A DNA stretch of 64,000 nucleotides from Arcicella sp034931005 (GCF_034931005.1 NZ_JAYGIN010000014.1:124001-188000); one strand, 5' to 3'. Counted from the first letter of the stretch, positions 51,422 to 60,746 are shown. Made by a program: numbers and translations. The notes: generated by a model from the sequence alone, not told the origin.

Positions 51422-53392
51422 ATGAAAAACTTACTATTTTTAAGCTTATTTATTTTAACGCATTTTACCATTTTCGCTCAAATTCCTGATAGCGAATGTG
51501 CCATTGGTAAAATTGCTGCGATGCAAAAACGCTTGCAAAATGCCAAATTGCAGGGTAATCAAGCGGCTGATAATAATATTGATGTAACGTATTATAAACT
51601 TGATTTGAGTATTGCTTACACCACTAAAAGCATCAAAGGAGAAGTAACCATTAATGCCAAAAGTAAAATCTCAGAACTTAATCAAGTGACCATTGATTTA
51701 CAGAATGCCCTCACGACTGACTCCGTTAAAATAGGGAATAGCAAAATGCCTCATCTGCATCAATCCAATCAGATTTTAATCAATTTAGATAGAAAATATA
51801 CTGAAAATCAGCTTGTTAGTTTAGTGATTTATTATCACGGAACTCCAGGTTCGAGTGGATTTAATAGTTTTGTTTTTGGAACTCACAACAGTCAAAAAGA
51901 TTTAGCGATATGGTCATTGTCTGAGCCTTATGGCACACCAGATTGGTTTCCTTGTAAAAATGCTGTTGAGGATAAAGCCGATTCTTCTGATGTTTGGATT
52001 ACAGCGGATAAATATTATGTTTCTGTCTCGAATGGAATTTTGGAGAAAGTCATTGAAAATCAGAATGGTACAAAGACTTATCAATGGAAAAATCGTTATC
52101 CAATAGCTCAATATCTCATTTCGATTGCCCTTAGTAATTATTCAGAATATAAAAATTCTTTCAAATACGATGGGGTAAATGAAATGCCCGTTACCCATTT
52201 TATTTATCCAGAATCCTTAACAACTGCCAATAAATTAGCACTTGATAAAACCGTTTTTATGTTGGATTTATTCTCTCAAAAATTCGGATTGTATCCATTT
52301 ATCAAAGAAAAATATGGACACGCTCAGTTTGGTTGGGGCGGAGGTATGGAACATCAAACTTGTTCCTCAATGGGCAGTTTTGGCGAAACTTTAATTGCCC
52401 ATGAATTGGCTCATCAATGGTTTGGCGATAAAATAACCTGCAAAAATTGGGAAAATATTTGGCTCAATGAAGGTTTTGCCTCTTACGGTGAATGTATTTA
52501 TAATGAAGCCGTCGGTGGAAAAGTGGCGTATGATAATTATATCAAGAATTTTATGACCAGTGCCAAAACTGCCAAAGGGACGATTTTTGTGCAGGATGTA
52601 AGCAATATTAATGAAATATTCAGCTCCCCACGCACGTATCGGAAAGGAGCAACGGTACTGCACATGATGCGTGGAATTGTGGGGGATGATGTTTTTTATA
52701 AAATCCTACAAACTTATATTGCTTCCAAAAATGCTTATTCAAGTGCCACAACTGAAGATTTTCAAGCCATTTCCGAACAAGTTTCCGGACAAAAATTAGA
52801 CTATTTTTTCAAGCAATGGATTTATGGAGAGGGGTATCCAAAGTATAAAATGCAATGGTCGTCGCAGGCTCAAATTAACGGATTTTATAAAGTCAATTTG
52901 AATATTTCTCAAAATATAAATACCAATCCAACTTTTTTCACAATGCCAATACAGTTGAAAATTGATTTAGGTTTGGGAGATACTACTGTCACTATTTTTA
53001 ACGATAAATCTTCACAATCTTTTGAAGTTGTACTGAAAGAAAAGCCCTCCAATGTAACGTTTGACCCTAATAATTGGATTTTGAAAGATATAGAAATACT
53101 GAATGTGTTAGCAAACGAACCTGTTTTTGGGGATAATTTTGGCTTGAAAGTATTTCCTAATCCGAGTTCAGATGAAATATATGTAAGTTACCAATTGTCT
53201 AAAAATGCAATCGTTAAAATTTCGATGATAGATTTTTCTGGAAGAGAAATTTTTAGGAGTTCAGAGGAAAAATTGCCACAAGGAAGTTATTCACAAAATA
53301 TCAAAATCAATGATTATCCCGCAGGAACATACATTATCAATTTGAATGTCGATGGACAAAATGAAAGTAGAAAGTTATTGATGGTAAAGTGA
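51422..53392 (+). CDS. T9SS-secreted M1 aminopeptidase
   Basis: 656 residues. Signal peptide 1-20 (LLFLSLFILTHFTIFAQ). M1 catalytic core: GGMEHQ (307-312), HELAH (327-331) with E350, complete zinc site. Residues about 575-656 are a type IX secretion sorting domain: LKVFPNPSSDEIYV, then VKISMIDFSGREIF and GTYIINL...RKLLMVK. It is therefore exported and attached or released at the cell surface, unlike the first M1 enzyme. The next gene overlaps by 4 bp in one possible reading, but its real start is later. Confidence 0.95.
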   Translation: MKNLLFLSLFILTHFTIFAQIPDSECAIGKIAAMQKRLQNAKLQGNQAADNNIDVTYYKLDLSIAYTTKSIKGEVTINAKSKISELNQVTIDLQNALTTDSVKIGNSKMPHLHQSNQILINLDRKYTENQLVSLVIYYHGTPGSSGFNSFVFGTHNSQKDLAIWSLSEPYGTPDWFPCKNAVEDKADSSDVWITADKYYVSVSNGILEKVIENQNGTKTYQWKNRYPIAQYLISIALSNYSEYKNSFKYDGVNEMPVTHFIYPESLTTANKLALDKTVFMLDLFSQKFGLYPFIKEKYGHAQFGWGGGMEHQTCSSMGSFGETLIAHELAHQWFGDKITCKNWENIWLNEGFASYGECIYNEAVGGKVAYDNYIKNFMTSAKTAKGTIFVQDVSNINEIFSSPRTYRKGATVLHMMRGIVGDDVFYKILQTYIASKNAYSSATTEDFQAISEQVSGQKLDYFFKQWIYGEGYPKYKMQWSSQAQINGFYKVNLNISQNINTNPTFFTMPIQLKIDLGLGDTTVTIFNDKSSQSFEVVLKEKPSNVTFDPNNWILKDIEILNVLANEPVFGDNFGLKVFPNPSSDEIYVSYQLSKNAIVKISMIDFSGREIFRSSEEKLPQGSYSQNIKINDYPAGTYIINLNVDGQNESRKLLMVK

Positions 53393-53556
53393 AATATCGG
53401 GGCTTTGTAATTCAAAATTTAACAATCGTTTCTCAAAATGTTTCAATCGTGGTAAGATGGGACAGAATTGTATTGTTTTTTAGTAAATTTTATTCATATA
53501 AATCCATTTGGAAATATTACTCATGGGTATCTCTTAACGTAAAATGTCATTTCAAA

Positions 53557-54186
53557 ATGAAACAAATCGTATTATTTCTTAGTTTTTTATTAACCACAAA
53601 TGTCTCTTTTTCTCAGAAAAAAGAAAAAGGTTGGGTATCACTATTTGATGGAAAAACCTTTGCGGGTTGGCACGTCAATGAAGAGCATCCAAGCACTTTT
53701 TCAATTGAAGACGGAACAATAAAGGTGGCAGGTGAAAGAACTCACTTATTTTATGAAGGTTCAGTTGCCAATCATGATTTCAAGAATTTTGAACTAAAAC
53801 TGAAAGCGAAAACTTTGGCAGGGTCAAATTCGGGTATTTTTATTCATTCTGCTTATCAAGCAAGTGGCTGGCCCGACAAAGGTTATGAAGTGCAAGTAAA
53901 CCAAACGCATGGAGATTGGCGTAAAACGGGAAGTTTGTACAGTTTTAGCGATGTAAAAGAAAATTTTGCTAAAGACAATGAGTGGTACGAATATCATATT
54001 ATTGTAAAGGATAAGCACATCGTTATCAAAATCAATGATAAAGTAGCGGTTGATTATACCGAACCCGACACGCTTCCTGCCGACCGTGGACAAAAGCATT
54101 TGAGTTCAGGAACATTTGCACTGCAAGGACATGACCCTAAAAGTATTGCGTATTTCAAGGATATTAAAGTGAAGGTTTTGAAATAA
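53557..54186 (+). CDS. Secreted DUF1080 (3-keto-disaccharide hydrolase-like) protein
   Basis: 209 residues from ATG 53557, which gives a signal peptide (IVLFLSFLLTTNVSFSQ); an open frame back to 53389 would overlap the aminopeptidase stop and lacks a signal. DUF1080 marks: WVSLFDGKTFAGWHV, LKAKTLAGSNSGIFIHSAY, KGYEVQVNQTH and ALQGHDPKSIAYFKDIKVK. A concanavalin-like jelly roll; some members hydrolyse 3-keto-glycosides. A strong terminator follows. Confidence 0.9.
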   Translation: MKQIVLFLSFLLTTNVSFSQKKEKGWVSLFDGKTFAGWHVNEEHPSTFSIEDGTIKVAGERTHLFYEGSVANHDFKNFELKLKAKTLAGSNSGIFIHSAYQASGWPDKGYEVQVNQTHGDWRKTGSLYSFSDVKENFAKDNEWYEYHIIVKDKHIVIKINDKVAVDYTEPDTLPADRGQKHLSSGTFALQGHDPKSIAYFKDIKVKVLK

Positions 54187-54198
54187 AAAGAAAGAGTC

Positions 54199-54240
54199 CA
54201 AAACGGAGCAAATGAATTTCATTTGCTCCGTTTTGCTTTT
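54199..54240 (+). terminator. Strong rho-independent terminator
   Basis: caaaacggagcaaatga (54199-54215) pairs perfectly with its complement ending at 54235 (17 bp), followed by CTTTT. Confidence 0.92.
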
Positions 54241-54386
54241 AGAGTCATGGCTTTTGTCTTGATATTTCCTGACAAAATATCTTTTAAGGTTATGGTCATT
54301 TCTGTAAATTATTACGCTTTGTTAAATATAAATTAAATTTATATTTCCATAGAATATATAGATGAAAATTATTGAAATATTAATTC

Positions 54387-54394
54387 TAAATTTG
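54387..54394 (+). promoter_or_regulatory. Candidate katG promoter -7 box
   Basis: TAAATTTG, a perfect TAnnTTTG match, 29 bp before the katG ATG. No OxyR-like site was recognised upstream. Confidence 0.5.
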
Positions 54395-54423
54395 TTCTAT
54401 CAAAATTAAAAAAATCTCTCAAA

Positions 54424-56661
54424 ATGGAAAATAACACAGATTCGAGTAAATTACACGACATGAACAGTGGGGGGAAATGTCCTTTTCCGCACGGAAATAC
54501 GACATCAATATTGAAAAGTGCTGGAGCAGGTACAAGAAACCGTGATTGGTGGCCTAATCAATTGAAATTGAATATTTTACGTCAGCATTCTACTTTGTCA
54601 AACCCAATGGGCGAAGCATTTAATTATGCAGATGAGTTTAAATCGCTTGACTTAGATGCTGTAAAGGCTGATATTTTTGATTTAATGACTACCTCACAAG
54701 ATTGGTGGCCAGCAGATTATGGTCATTATGGCCCATTCTTTATTCGTATGGCTTGGCACAGTGCAGGAACGTATCGTATTCAAGATGGTCGTGGTGGTGC
54801 AGGTGCAGGAACACAACGTTTTGCTCCATTAAATAGCTGGCCAGATAACGCCAACCTTGATAAAGCACGTTTATTACTTTGGCCTGTAAAAAAGAAATAT
54901 GGTAAAAAACTCTCATGGGCTGACCTTATGGTTTTGGCAGGAAACTGTGCTTTAGAATCAATGGGCTTTAAAACTTTTGGTTTTGGTGGTGGACGTGAAG
55001 ACGTTTGGGAGCCTGAGGAGGATGTATATTGGGGTTCTGAAAAAGAATGGTTAGGAGGTGATGCCCGTTATACAGGCGAACGTGACCTTGAAAACCCTTT
55101 GGCGGCGGTTCAAATGGGACTTATTTATGTGAATCCAGAAGGACCAAACGGAAATCCAGACCCGTATGCTGCTGCTCGTGATATTCGTGAAACTTTTGCT
55201 CGTATGGCAATGAATGACGAAGAAACAGTTGCTTTAATTGCAGGTGGACACACTTTCGGAAAAACGCACGGTGCTGCAGACCCAAGTCAATATGTTGGTA
55301 AAGAACCAGCCGCAGCAGGTATTGAAGAGCAAAGTCTTGGTTGGAAAAATACTTACGGAAGCGGTAGTGGAGTTCATACAATTACGAGTGGATTGGAAGG
55401 TGCATGGACAACTACGCCTACCAAATGGAGTAATAATTTCTTTGAAAATCTATTTGGTTTTGAATGGGAATTAAGTAAAAGTCCAGCGGGAGCTCATCAA
55501 TGGAAGCCAAAAGCAGGTGCAGGAGCAGGTACAGTTCCTGATGCTCACGACCCAGCTTTAACACACGCTCCGACAATGTTGACGACTGACCTTGCTTTGA
55601 GAATTGATCCTGCTTATGAGAAAATTTCAAGACGTTTCTTTGAAAACCCTGACCAATTTGCAGATGCCTTTGCTCGTGCATGGTACAAATTGACTCACCG
55701 TGACATGGGACCAATTTCGAGATATTTAGGAAAAGAAGTTCCGTCAGAAATCTTGATTTGGCAAGACCCAATTCCTGCACGTACCTATGAATTGATTAAT
55801 GATGAAGACATTACTACTTTGAAAGGGCATATTGCTGCTTCAGGTTTATCAGTCTCTGAATTAGTATCAACGGCGTGGGCTTCTGCATCAACTTTCCGTG
55901 GTTCAGACAAACGTGGTGGTGCTAATGGTGGAAGAATTCGTCTTGCTCCTCAAAAATACTGGGCAGTCAATAATCCTTCTCAATTATCGAAAGTTTTAGA
56001 TACGCTTGAAGGAATTAAAGCTACATTCGATAGCACTGGCAAAACAGTTTCAATGGCAGATTTGATTGTTTTAGCAGGTGGTGTTGGAGTTGAACAAGCG
56101 GCTAAAAATGCAGGAATTGATGTAACAGTACCATTTACGGCAGGACGTACTGATGCGTCGCAGGAAGAGACAGACGTTGATTCATTTGCAGCATTAGAAC
56201 CTGTGGCAGATGGTTTCAGAAATTATCAAAAAGCACGTTTTACTACTTCTTCAGAAGAATTATTACTTGATAAAGCTCAATTATTAACGCTTACAGCTCC
56301 AGAAATGACTGTTTTAGTGGGTGGTTTACGTGTGTTAAATGCCAATTTTGATAAATCTCACATTGGAGTTTTTACGGAGAATCCAGAATCGCTTACTAAC
56401 GATTTCTTCTTGAATTTGCTTGATTTGGGTACAACTTGGAAATCGGTATCAGAATCTCAACAAGCTTTTGAAGGTCGTGACCGTAAAACTGGAGAAGTTA
56501 AATTTACTGCTTCTCGTGTAGATTTGATTTTTGGTTCAAATTCAGAATTACGTGGTATTGCTGAAGTTTATGGTTGTGAAGATTCTAAAGATAAATTCGT
56601 GAAAGATTTCGTTGCTGCATGGACGAAAGTAATGAATCTTGACCGTTTTGATTTAGTGTAA
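54424..56661 (+). CDS. katG: Catalase-peroxidase
   Basis: Heme enzyme removing hydrogen peroxide; 745 residues, full length with both N- and C-terminal halves. Distal site R108, W111, H112 in FIRMAWHSAGTYR; the crosslinked tyrosine lies in MGLIYVNPEGPNG; proximal histidine in AGGHTFGKTHGA. The C-terminal domain repeats the fold without heme. Alone in its transcript: own promoter box, terminator at 56734-56767. Typical oxidative-stress defence. Confidence 0.98.
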   Translation: MENNTDSSKLHDMNSGGKCPFPHGNTTSILKSAGAGTRNRDWWPNQLKLNILRQHSTLSNPMGEAFNYADEFKSLDLDAVKADIFDLMTTSQDWWPADYGHYGPFFIRMAWHSAGTYRIQDGRGGAGAGTQRFAPLNSWPDNANLDKARLLLWPVKKKYGKKLSWADLMVLAGNCALESMGFKTFGFGGGREDVWEPEEDVYWGSEKEWLGGDARYTGERDLENPLAAVQMGLIYVNPEGPNGNPDPYAAARDIRETFARMAMNDEETVALIAGGHTFGKTHGAADPSQYVGKEPAAAGIEEQSLGWKNTYGSGSGVHTITSGLEGAWTTTPTKWSNNFFENLFGFEWELSKSPAGAHQWKPKAGAGAGTVPDAHDPALTHAPTMLTTDLALRIDPAYEKISRRFFENPDQFADAFARAWYKLTHRDMGPISRYLGKEVPSEILIWQDPIPARTYELINDEDITTLKGHIAASGLSVSELVSTAWASASTFRGSDKRGGANGGRIRLAPQKYWAVNNPSQLSKVLDTLEGIKATFDSTGKTVSMADLIVLAGGVGVEQAAKNAGIDVTVPFTAGRTDASQEETDVDSFAALEPVADGFRNYQKARFTTSSEELLLDKAQLLTLTAPEMTVLVGGLRVLNANFDKSHIGVFTENPESLTNDFFLNLLDLGTTWKSVSESQQAFEGRDRKTGEVKFTASRVDLIFGSNSELRGIAEVYGCEDSKDKFVKDFVAAWTKVMNLDRFDLV

Positions 56662-56733
56662 TATTAGTGAGTAGTTATTGGAGATTGGTTATTGGGAAAC
56701 TGGTAACTACTTTGTGATAGTTTGATTTCTTAG

Positions 56734-56767
56734 AAGGGGTAGTCTGGAAACAGATTACCCCTTTTTT
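56734..56767 (+). terminator. katG terminator
   Basis: aggggtagtctg (56735-56746) pairs with cagattacccct (56751-56762, one wobble), then TTTTT. Confidence 0.9.
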
Positions 56768-56815
56768 GTTAATGGGAATAAAGCAGTCAAAGTTAGATTT
56801 CCTCCAACAAGTTCC

Positions 56816-57012
56816 GAGTAACGCAGTCAGCGTTCAAAACGCTGACTTGATTTCACTTCACAACACCACCTCTTACCTCCATATCATTGTTCCTGAGTAA
56901 CGCAGTCAGCGTTCAAAACGCTGACTTGATTTCACTTCACAACACCACCTCTTACCTCCATATCATTGTTCCTGAGTAACGCAGTCAGCGTTCAAAACGC
57001 TGACTGCGTTAG
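56816..57012. repeat. 79-bp tandem repeat, 2.5 copies, with aacgctgactgcgtta palindrome
   Basis: Units begin at 56816, 56895 and 56974, exactly 79 bp apart and nearly identical. The third is complete as a palindrome: taacgcagtcagcgtt faces aacgctgactgcgtta. In the first two the right arm is cut after aacgctgact and followed by the same 50-bp spacer. Confidence 0.93.
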
Positions 57013-57197
57013 ACTTGCTTGAATAACGTAGTCGATATTAGGATTCGATAATGAGGAATTGTATAATTTACAAAAGCCACGTATATTTGAAATAGTTAGA
57101 AACAGAAACAGAAATATTTAAGATTGAAACTTACTCAACGTCGGTGAGATTCAAACCCTCGCTGACGTTCTTCCATTTACATTAAGACAAATTACAA
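57013..57197. other. Leader region of the YafY-type regulator
   Basis: Contains a hairpin aacgtcggtgag (57137-57148) with ctcgctgacgtt (57158-57169), pairing with two wobble/mismatch positions, ~30 bp before the regulator ATG. It resembles the other TTCAA-centred palindromes. Confidence 0.5.
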
Positions 57198-57887
57198 ATG
57201 AATCGCATCGATAGACTTTTTGGAATATTAACTTTTTTGCAATCGAGAAAATATGTTTTAGCAGAAACGATTGCAGAAAAATTTAATATAAGCGTCCGTA
57301 CTGTTTATCGAGATTTAAAGGCTTTAGGCGAGTCGGGTATTCCATTAAGTTTTGAACCCAATAGAGGTTATTTTATCGTTCAAGGCTATTTTTTGCCACC
57401 AATTTCGCTTTCTACTGAGGAGGCAAATGCCCTATTATTGACAGAATCGTTGGTTTATGGTTTTACGGATAAGTCAATCCAGAAACATTATTCCAATGCT
57501 CTTAATAAAATAAAGGCAACGCTACCGCATAAACAAAAAGAGAAGATTGATTTATTGACCAATAATATTAAGTATCAAGTTCCTGAACGGTTAAATCAAG
57601 ATTACGAGCATTTATCGATTTTGCAACGTACCATTGCGTCCAAAAATATCATTTCGTTTTCCTATAAAAATAATAAAGAAGAATACAGTACACGCCAAGC
57701 TGAACCCATTGGATTGATTTTCTATGCTTTTGGCTGGCATCTTATCGCATGGTGTCATAAACGGAATCAGTACCGAGATTTTAATGTGTCAAGAATGTCT
57801 CAAATCCAAGATACGTATCAAGCTTTCAAAAAAACTGACCATATAGAAGTAAGCGAATATATGCCTCAATTGCCTGTAAAATATTAA
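57198..57887 (+). CDS. YafY-type HTH regulator with WYL domain
   Basis: 229 residues. N-terminal winged helix (MNRIDRLFGILTFLQSRKYV; FNISVRTVYRDLKALGESGIPL) and a WYL domain (about 135-215; FSYKNNKEEYSTRQAEPIGLIFYAFGWHLIAWCHKRNQYRDF, in pieces, where the usual WYL reads GWHLIA). WYL domains sense ligands or nucleic acids. It precedes a DinB-family gene by 95 bp with an inverted repeat actgaca..tgtcagt between, the likely operator. Confidence 0.92.
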   Translation: MNRIDRLFGILTFLQSRKYVLAETIAEKFNISVRTVYRDLKALGESGIPLSFEPNRGYFIVQGYFLPPISLSTEEANALLLTESLVYGFTDKSIQKHYSNALNKIKATLPHKQKEKIDLLTNNIKYQVPERLNQDYEHLSILQRTIASKNIISFSYKNNKEEYSTRQAEPIGLIFYAFGWHLIAWCHKRNQYRDFNVSRMSQIQDTYQAFKKTDHIEVSEYMPQLPVKY

Positions 57888-57916
57888 TTTAAAAAAATAA
57901 AAACATCAAAAAATGC

Positions 57917-57936
57917 ACTGACATAGGGTTGTCAGT
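57917..57936. promoter_or_regulatory. Candidate YafY operator in front of dinB-like gene
   Basis: actgaca (57917-57923) and tgtcagt (57930-57936) are perfect inverted arms around 6 bp, upstream of a TA-rich TTTG element (57943-57953) and 47 bp before the DinB-like ATG. Confidence 0.55.
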
Positions 57937-57982
57937 AGGAGGTATTTTCTTTGTATCGTTAACTAAAAAACAAAGGAAAATT

Positions 57983-58480
57983 ATGTCAATGATTGAAATG
58001 TACCTCAAAGAAGTAGAGCAAGAATCGCTTGTTACTCGTAAAATGTTATCTATCATTCCTGAAGATAATTATAACTGGCGACCGCACCCCAAAAGTATGA
58101 CAATTCGTACATTGGCGACACACATTGCTGAATTACCAACTTGGATAACGATGGCACTAACCACTGACGAATTGGATTTTGCTTCTGCTCCTTACAATCC
58201 AATAATCATCAATAATAATAATGAATTATTGGAGTTATTTGAAACCTCTTTAATAGATGGACGTTCTCAATTAGTATCAGAAAATGAAGAGAAAGTTACT
58301 GAAAATTGGACATTACGTACTGGCGAACAAATTCACATGATGTCAACTAAAGGGGAAACTATTCATCATGCTTTATGTCAAATTATTCACCACAGAGCCC
58401 AATTAGGTGTTTACTTACGTTTGTTAGATGTGCCGATTCCAGGAAGTTATGGACCAAGTGCTGATGATACTAACTTTTAG
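57983..58480 (+). CDS. DinB-family protein
   Basis: 165 residues from ATG 57983 (an upstream in-frame start at 57929 would cover the operator). Four-helix DinB/YfiT-type fold: LATHIAELPTWITMAL with the first metal histidine, and ALCQIIHHRAQLGVYLRLL with the histidine pair. Such proteins are metal-dependent thiol or glutathione-type transferases; the substrate is unknown. The YafY-type regulator upstream probably controls it. Confidence 0.87.
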   Translation: MSMIEMYLKEVEQESLVTRKMLSIIPEDNYNWRPHPKSMTIRTLATHIAELPTWITMALTTDELDFASAPYNPIIINNNNELLELFETSLIDGRSQLVSENEEKVTENWTLRTGEQIHMMSTKGETIHHALCQIIHHRAQLGVYLRLLDVPIPGSYGPSADDTNF

Positions 58481-58508
58481 TATTGGACAGTTTAGTATTT
58501 GGTAAATT

Positions 58509-58553
58509 AAAAAGGGTATCCATTGCTTTGAGAAAGTAATGAATACCCTTTTC
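58509..58553. terminator. Terminator between convergent genes
   Basis: aaaagggtat..cattgcttt (from 58510) pairs with aaagtaatg..atacccttttc; ~18 bp with two mismatches and T/A-runs on both sides, so it can serve both the DinB-like and the EEP-family genes. Confidence 0.75.
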
Positions 58554-58628
58554 GATTTTATACCAATAAACATCTTGTGAAGCTGATTTACTTGTTATAA
58601 ACTTCCAATGATTTATAAAAACGCTATA

Positions 58629-59465
58629 CTAAAACTCAAGTTGAGCCAAAACGGCATGGTGGTCGGAAGCAAAACGACCACCCCAAGTGTTACTCAAAGT
58701 AGCGTGTTTGAGGACTTTAATTTTATCGGTATTCAAGAAAATATAGTCAATTAATTTGCCCGTTATTTCCTTTGACTCAAAACCATTGAAGGTGCTTGCG
58801 GGTCCAAAATGAGCTTGTTTAGAGACTTTTTGAGCATCAATCAAGCCTTCATTGATAATAACAGTTGGTTCTTCCGTCGGCGTACTGTTGAAATCTCCCG
58901 TTAAAATTACGGGTATTTTTGGGTCAATCGCTTTGATTTTGGCTACCAACATTTTAGCACTTTCACGACGAGCGACTTGCCCAATATGGTCGAAATGGGT
59001 ATTGAAAACGTAAAATACTTTTTTCGTTTTGTTATCTTTCAATTTTGCGTAAGTGACTATACGATTTAAAGCGGCATCCCAACTTTTACTTGGTTTTTCG
59101 GGCGTTTGGCTCAACCAAAAAGTATTGCTCTCCAAAACCGTGTATCTATCTTTTTTATAGAAAATGGGCGAAAATTCCCCACCTTCTTTGGCATCGTCAC
59201 GCCCAACGCCAATATATGTATATGTAGGAAGTAATTTAGTTAAATCTCTAATTTGTCCTACCAAGACCTCCTGCATTCCGCAAATATCCGCTTCGTAAAA
59301 CTCAAGCATACTTGCAAGATTTTCCTTACGTTTTGACCACTGATTTTCTCCATCCTGAACGGTTTCCATTCGGATATTGAAAGTCATGATGTTTGTTTTT
59401 TGCTGAGCAAAACTGCCGAAAGAGGTACTTAATAAAAGTAAAAGCAGATAAAATGTCCTTTTCAT
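58629..59465 (-). CDS. Secreted endonuclease/exonuclease/phosphatase-family protein
   Basis: 278 residues, signal peptide (FYLLLLLLSTSFGSFAQ). EEP fold: TFNIRM (N-terminal Asn), GMQEV (metal glutamate), NTHFDH, LTGDFNSTP, and C-terminal ASDHHAV with the catalytic D/H pair. Exported member, probably a phosphodiesterase or nuclease outside the cytoplasm; substrate unknown. Promoter box CAAAACTA on + (TAGTTTTG on minus) 20 bp upstream. Confidence 0.9.
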   Translation of the reverse strand: MKRTFYLLLLLLSTSFGSFAQQKTNIMTFNIRMETVQDGENQWSKRKENLASMLEFYEADICGMQEVLVGQIRDLTKLLPTYTYIGVGRDDAKEGGEFSPIFYKKDRYTVLESNTFWLSQTPEKPSKSWDAALNRIVTYAKLKDNKTKKVFYVFNTHFDHIGQVARRESAKMLVAKIKAIDPKIPVILTGDFNSTPTEEPTVIINEGLIDAQKVSKQAHFGPASTFNGFESKEITGKLIDYIFLNTDKIKVLKHATLSNTWGGRFASDHHAVLAQLEF

Positions 59466-59484
59466 AGATTGTCAATTTTTTCAA

Positions 59485-59492
59485 CAAAACTA
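59485..59492 (-). promoter_or_regulatory. Candidate promoter -7 box of the EEP gene
   Basis: TAGTTTTG on the minus strand, a perfect TAnnTTTG match, 20 bp before the ATG. Confidence 0.4.
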
Positions 59493-59584
59493 TCAATTCT
59501 AACTGGTAATTCTACCCTGACTATGATGAAATTTGTGTGAATTTTGGAGGGGGAAATGTTGATGGAAAATATTATCAATCGCTT

Positions 59585-60058
59585 GCCTCTTGGCGAGTGA
59601 CTGATGGAAACTTTCCGAAACAATATCCATTGTGGGTTTATAACTTTCGGGAAGTTAAAGCAACTTGTTAAACAGTTTATTCTTTACAAACCGAATAAAT
59701 TTTAGGTACAAGTGACGTTATGCTTAATATTTGTATCAGTGGGGAGGCGGGCGACTGATGGAAACTTCCCGAAAGTAGAAATAACTTTCGGGAAGTTAAA
59801 GCAACTTATTAAACAGTTTATTCTTTACATACAAACTGAATAAATTTTAGGTACAAGTGACGTTATGCTTAACACTTGCATCAGTGGGGAGGCGGGCGAC
59901 TGATGGAGATAACTTCCCGAAAGTTATAAACCCACAATGGATATTGTTTCGGGAAGTTAAAACAACTTATTAAACAGTTTATTATTTACATACAAACTGA
60001 ATAAATTTTAGGTACAATTGACGTTATGCTTAACACTTGCATCAGTTGGGGACTGAGT
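59585..60058. repeat. Three tandem ~150-bp hairpin repeats with an inverted loop
   Basis: Units start at about 59601, 59755 and 59900 (154, 145 and ~152 bp). Each has an aacttcccgaaa/tttcgggaagtt hairpin followed by a conserved ~110-bp tail (aagcaacttattaaacag...). Loop 1 (59621-59644) and loop 3 (59923-59946) are exact reverse complements, 24 of 24; loop 2 is only 11 bp. The unit-1 left arm carries one change. The array ends at the next gene's stop codon. Confidence 0.97.
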
Positions 60059-60631
60059 TTATTTTCTTTCAAAAAATTTTAAAATGTTATTGATATTTAC
60101 TCCAAATCCTGCAATGTTAGGTTCAAGAATTATTGTGTCGTTCAATATTTTCCCGATTCCACCTTTCAATTCCTTTTTCACTTTAAAGTTTTTGATTTCC
60201 TTTTTGTCTTTAATGTCTTGAAATACTTTTTCAATTATTTTAATAACGTCTTGAGGTGTCTTGCAAACCTTTGCAATTTCAATAAATACTAATTTGTCTT
60301 CTGGAATTTTCCCCCCGATTGACTGTTTGTCATTACCATCTAAAAAGTATTTCGGATGAATGGTTGTAATCATCAAAGCAGGAAGAAGTTCTTTCGGGTC
60401 AATTCCGTTCACAGATTCCCAAGACATTAGTTCAGAATAAAAATGGCTTTCAGGAATTCCTTGAATAGCAAGAGAATTATTTTCGGCAGCGAATTTTGCA
60501 ATCTTATCAAAACTGTCACGCAATATTTTACTAATTGGTTCGTCCCAATTGTAATAGTCAAGAATATAGAGATAGTAATTACGTTCTACACTCTCTGGTA
60601 TTGCTGCAATTGTGCTAATTTTTAGTCCCAT
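60059..60631 (-). CDS. Hypothetical protein
   Basis: 190 residues, cytosolic, mixed alpha/beta. Begins MGLKISTIAAIPESVERNYYLYILDYYNWDEPISKIL; a GGKIPEDKLVFIEIAKVC stretch and GGIGKILNDTIILEPNIAGFGVNINNIL near the end. I do not recognise a family. It lies downstream of the CFI-box gene (115 bp) on the same strand and ends at the hairpin array. Confidence 0.7.
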   Translation of the reverse strand: MGLKISTIAAIPESVERNYYLYILDYYNWDEPISKILRDSFDKIAKFAAENNSLAIQGIPESHFYSELMSWESVNGIDPKELLPALMITTIHPKYFLDGNDKQSIGGKIPEDKLVFIEIAKVCKTPQDVIKIIEKVFQDIKDKKEIKNFKVKKELKGGIGKILNDTIILEPNIAGFGVNINNILKFFERK

Positions 60632-60746
60632 TGTAATTTGTGATGTCTGTTTTTAAGCTGATTGGTTACTTTTATAGATACTAAATTTAGATACTAAATT
60701 GTTGTCATACTTTTGTAATATTTGACACTTTACCAATAATTATTCT

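Noticed and set aside
51422..53392. A T9SS gene cluster
   Set aside because: Only a sorting domain on a cargo protein is present; no Por/Gld secretion component lies in the window.
53389..53556. Earlier start of the DUF1080 gene overlapping the aminopeptidase stop
   Set aside because: The extra residues have no signal peptide and no family match; ATG 53557 gives a clear signal peptide.
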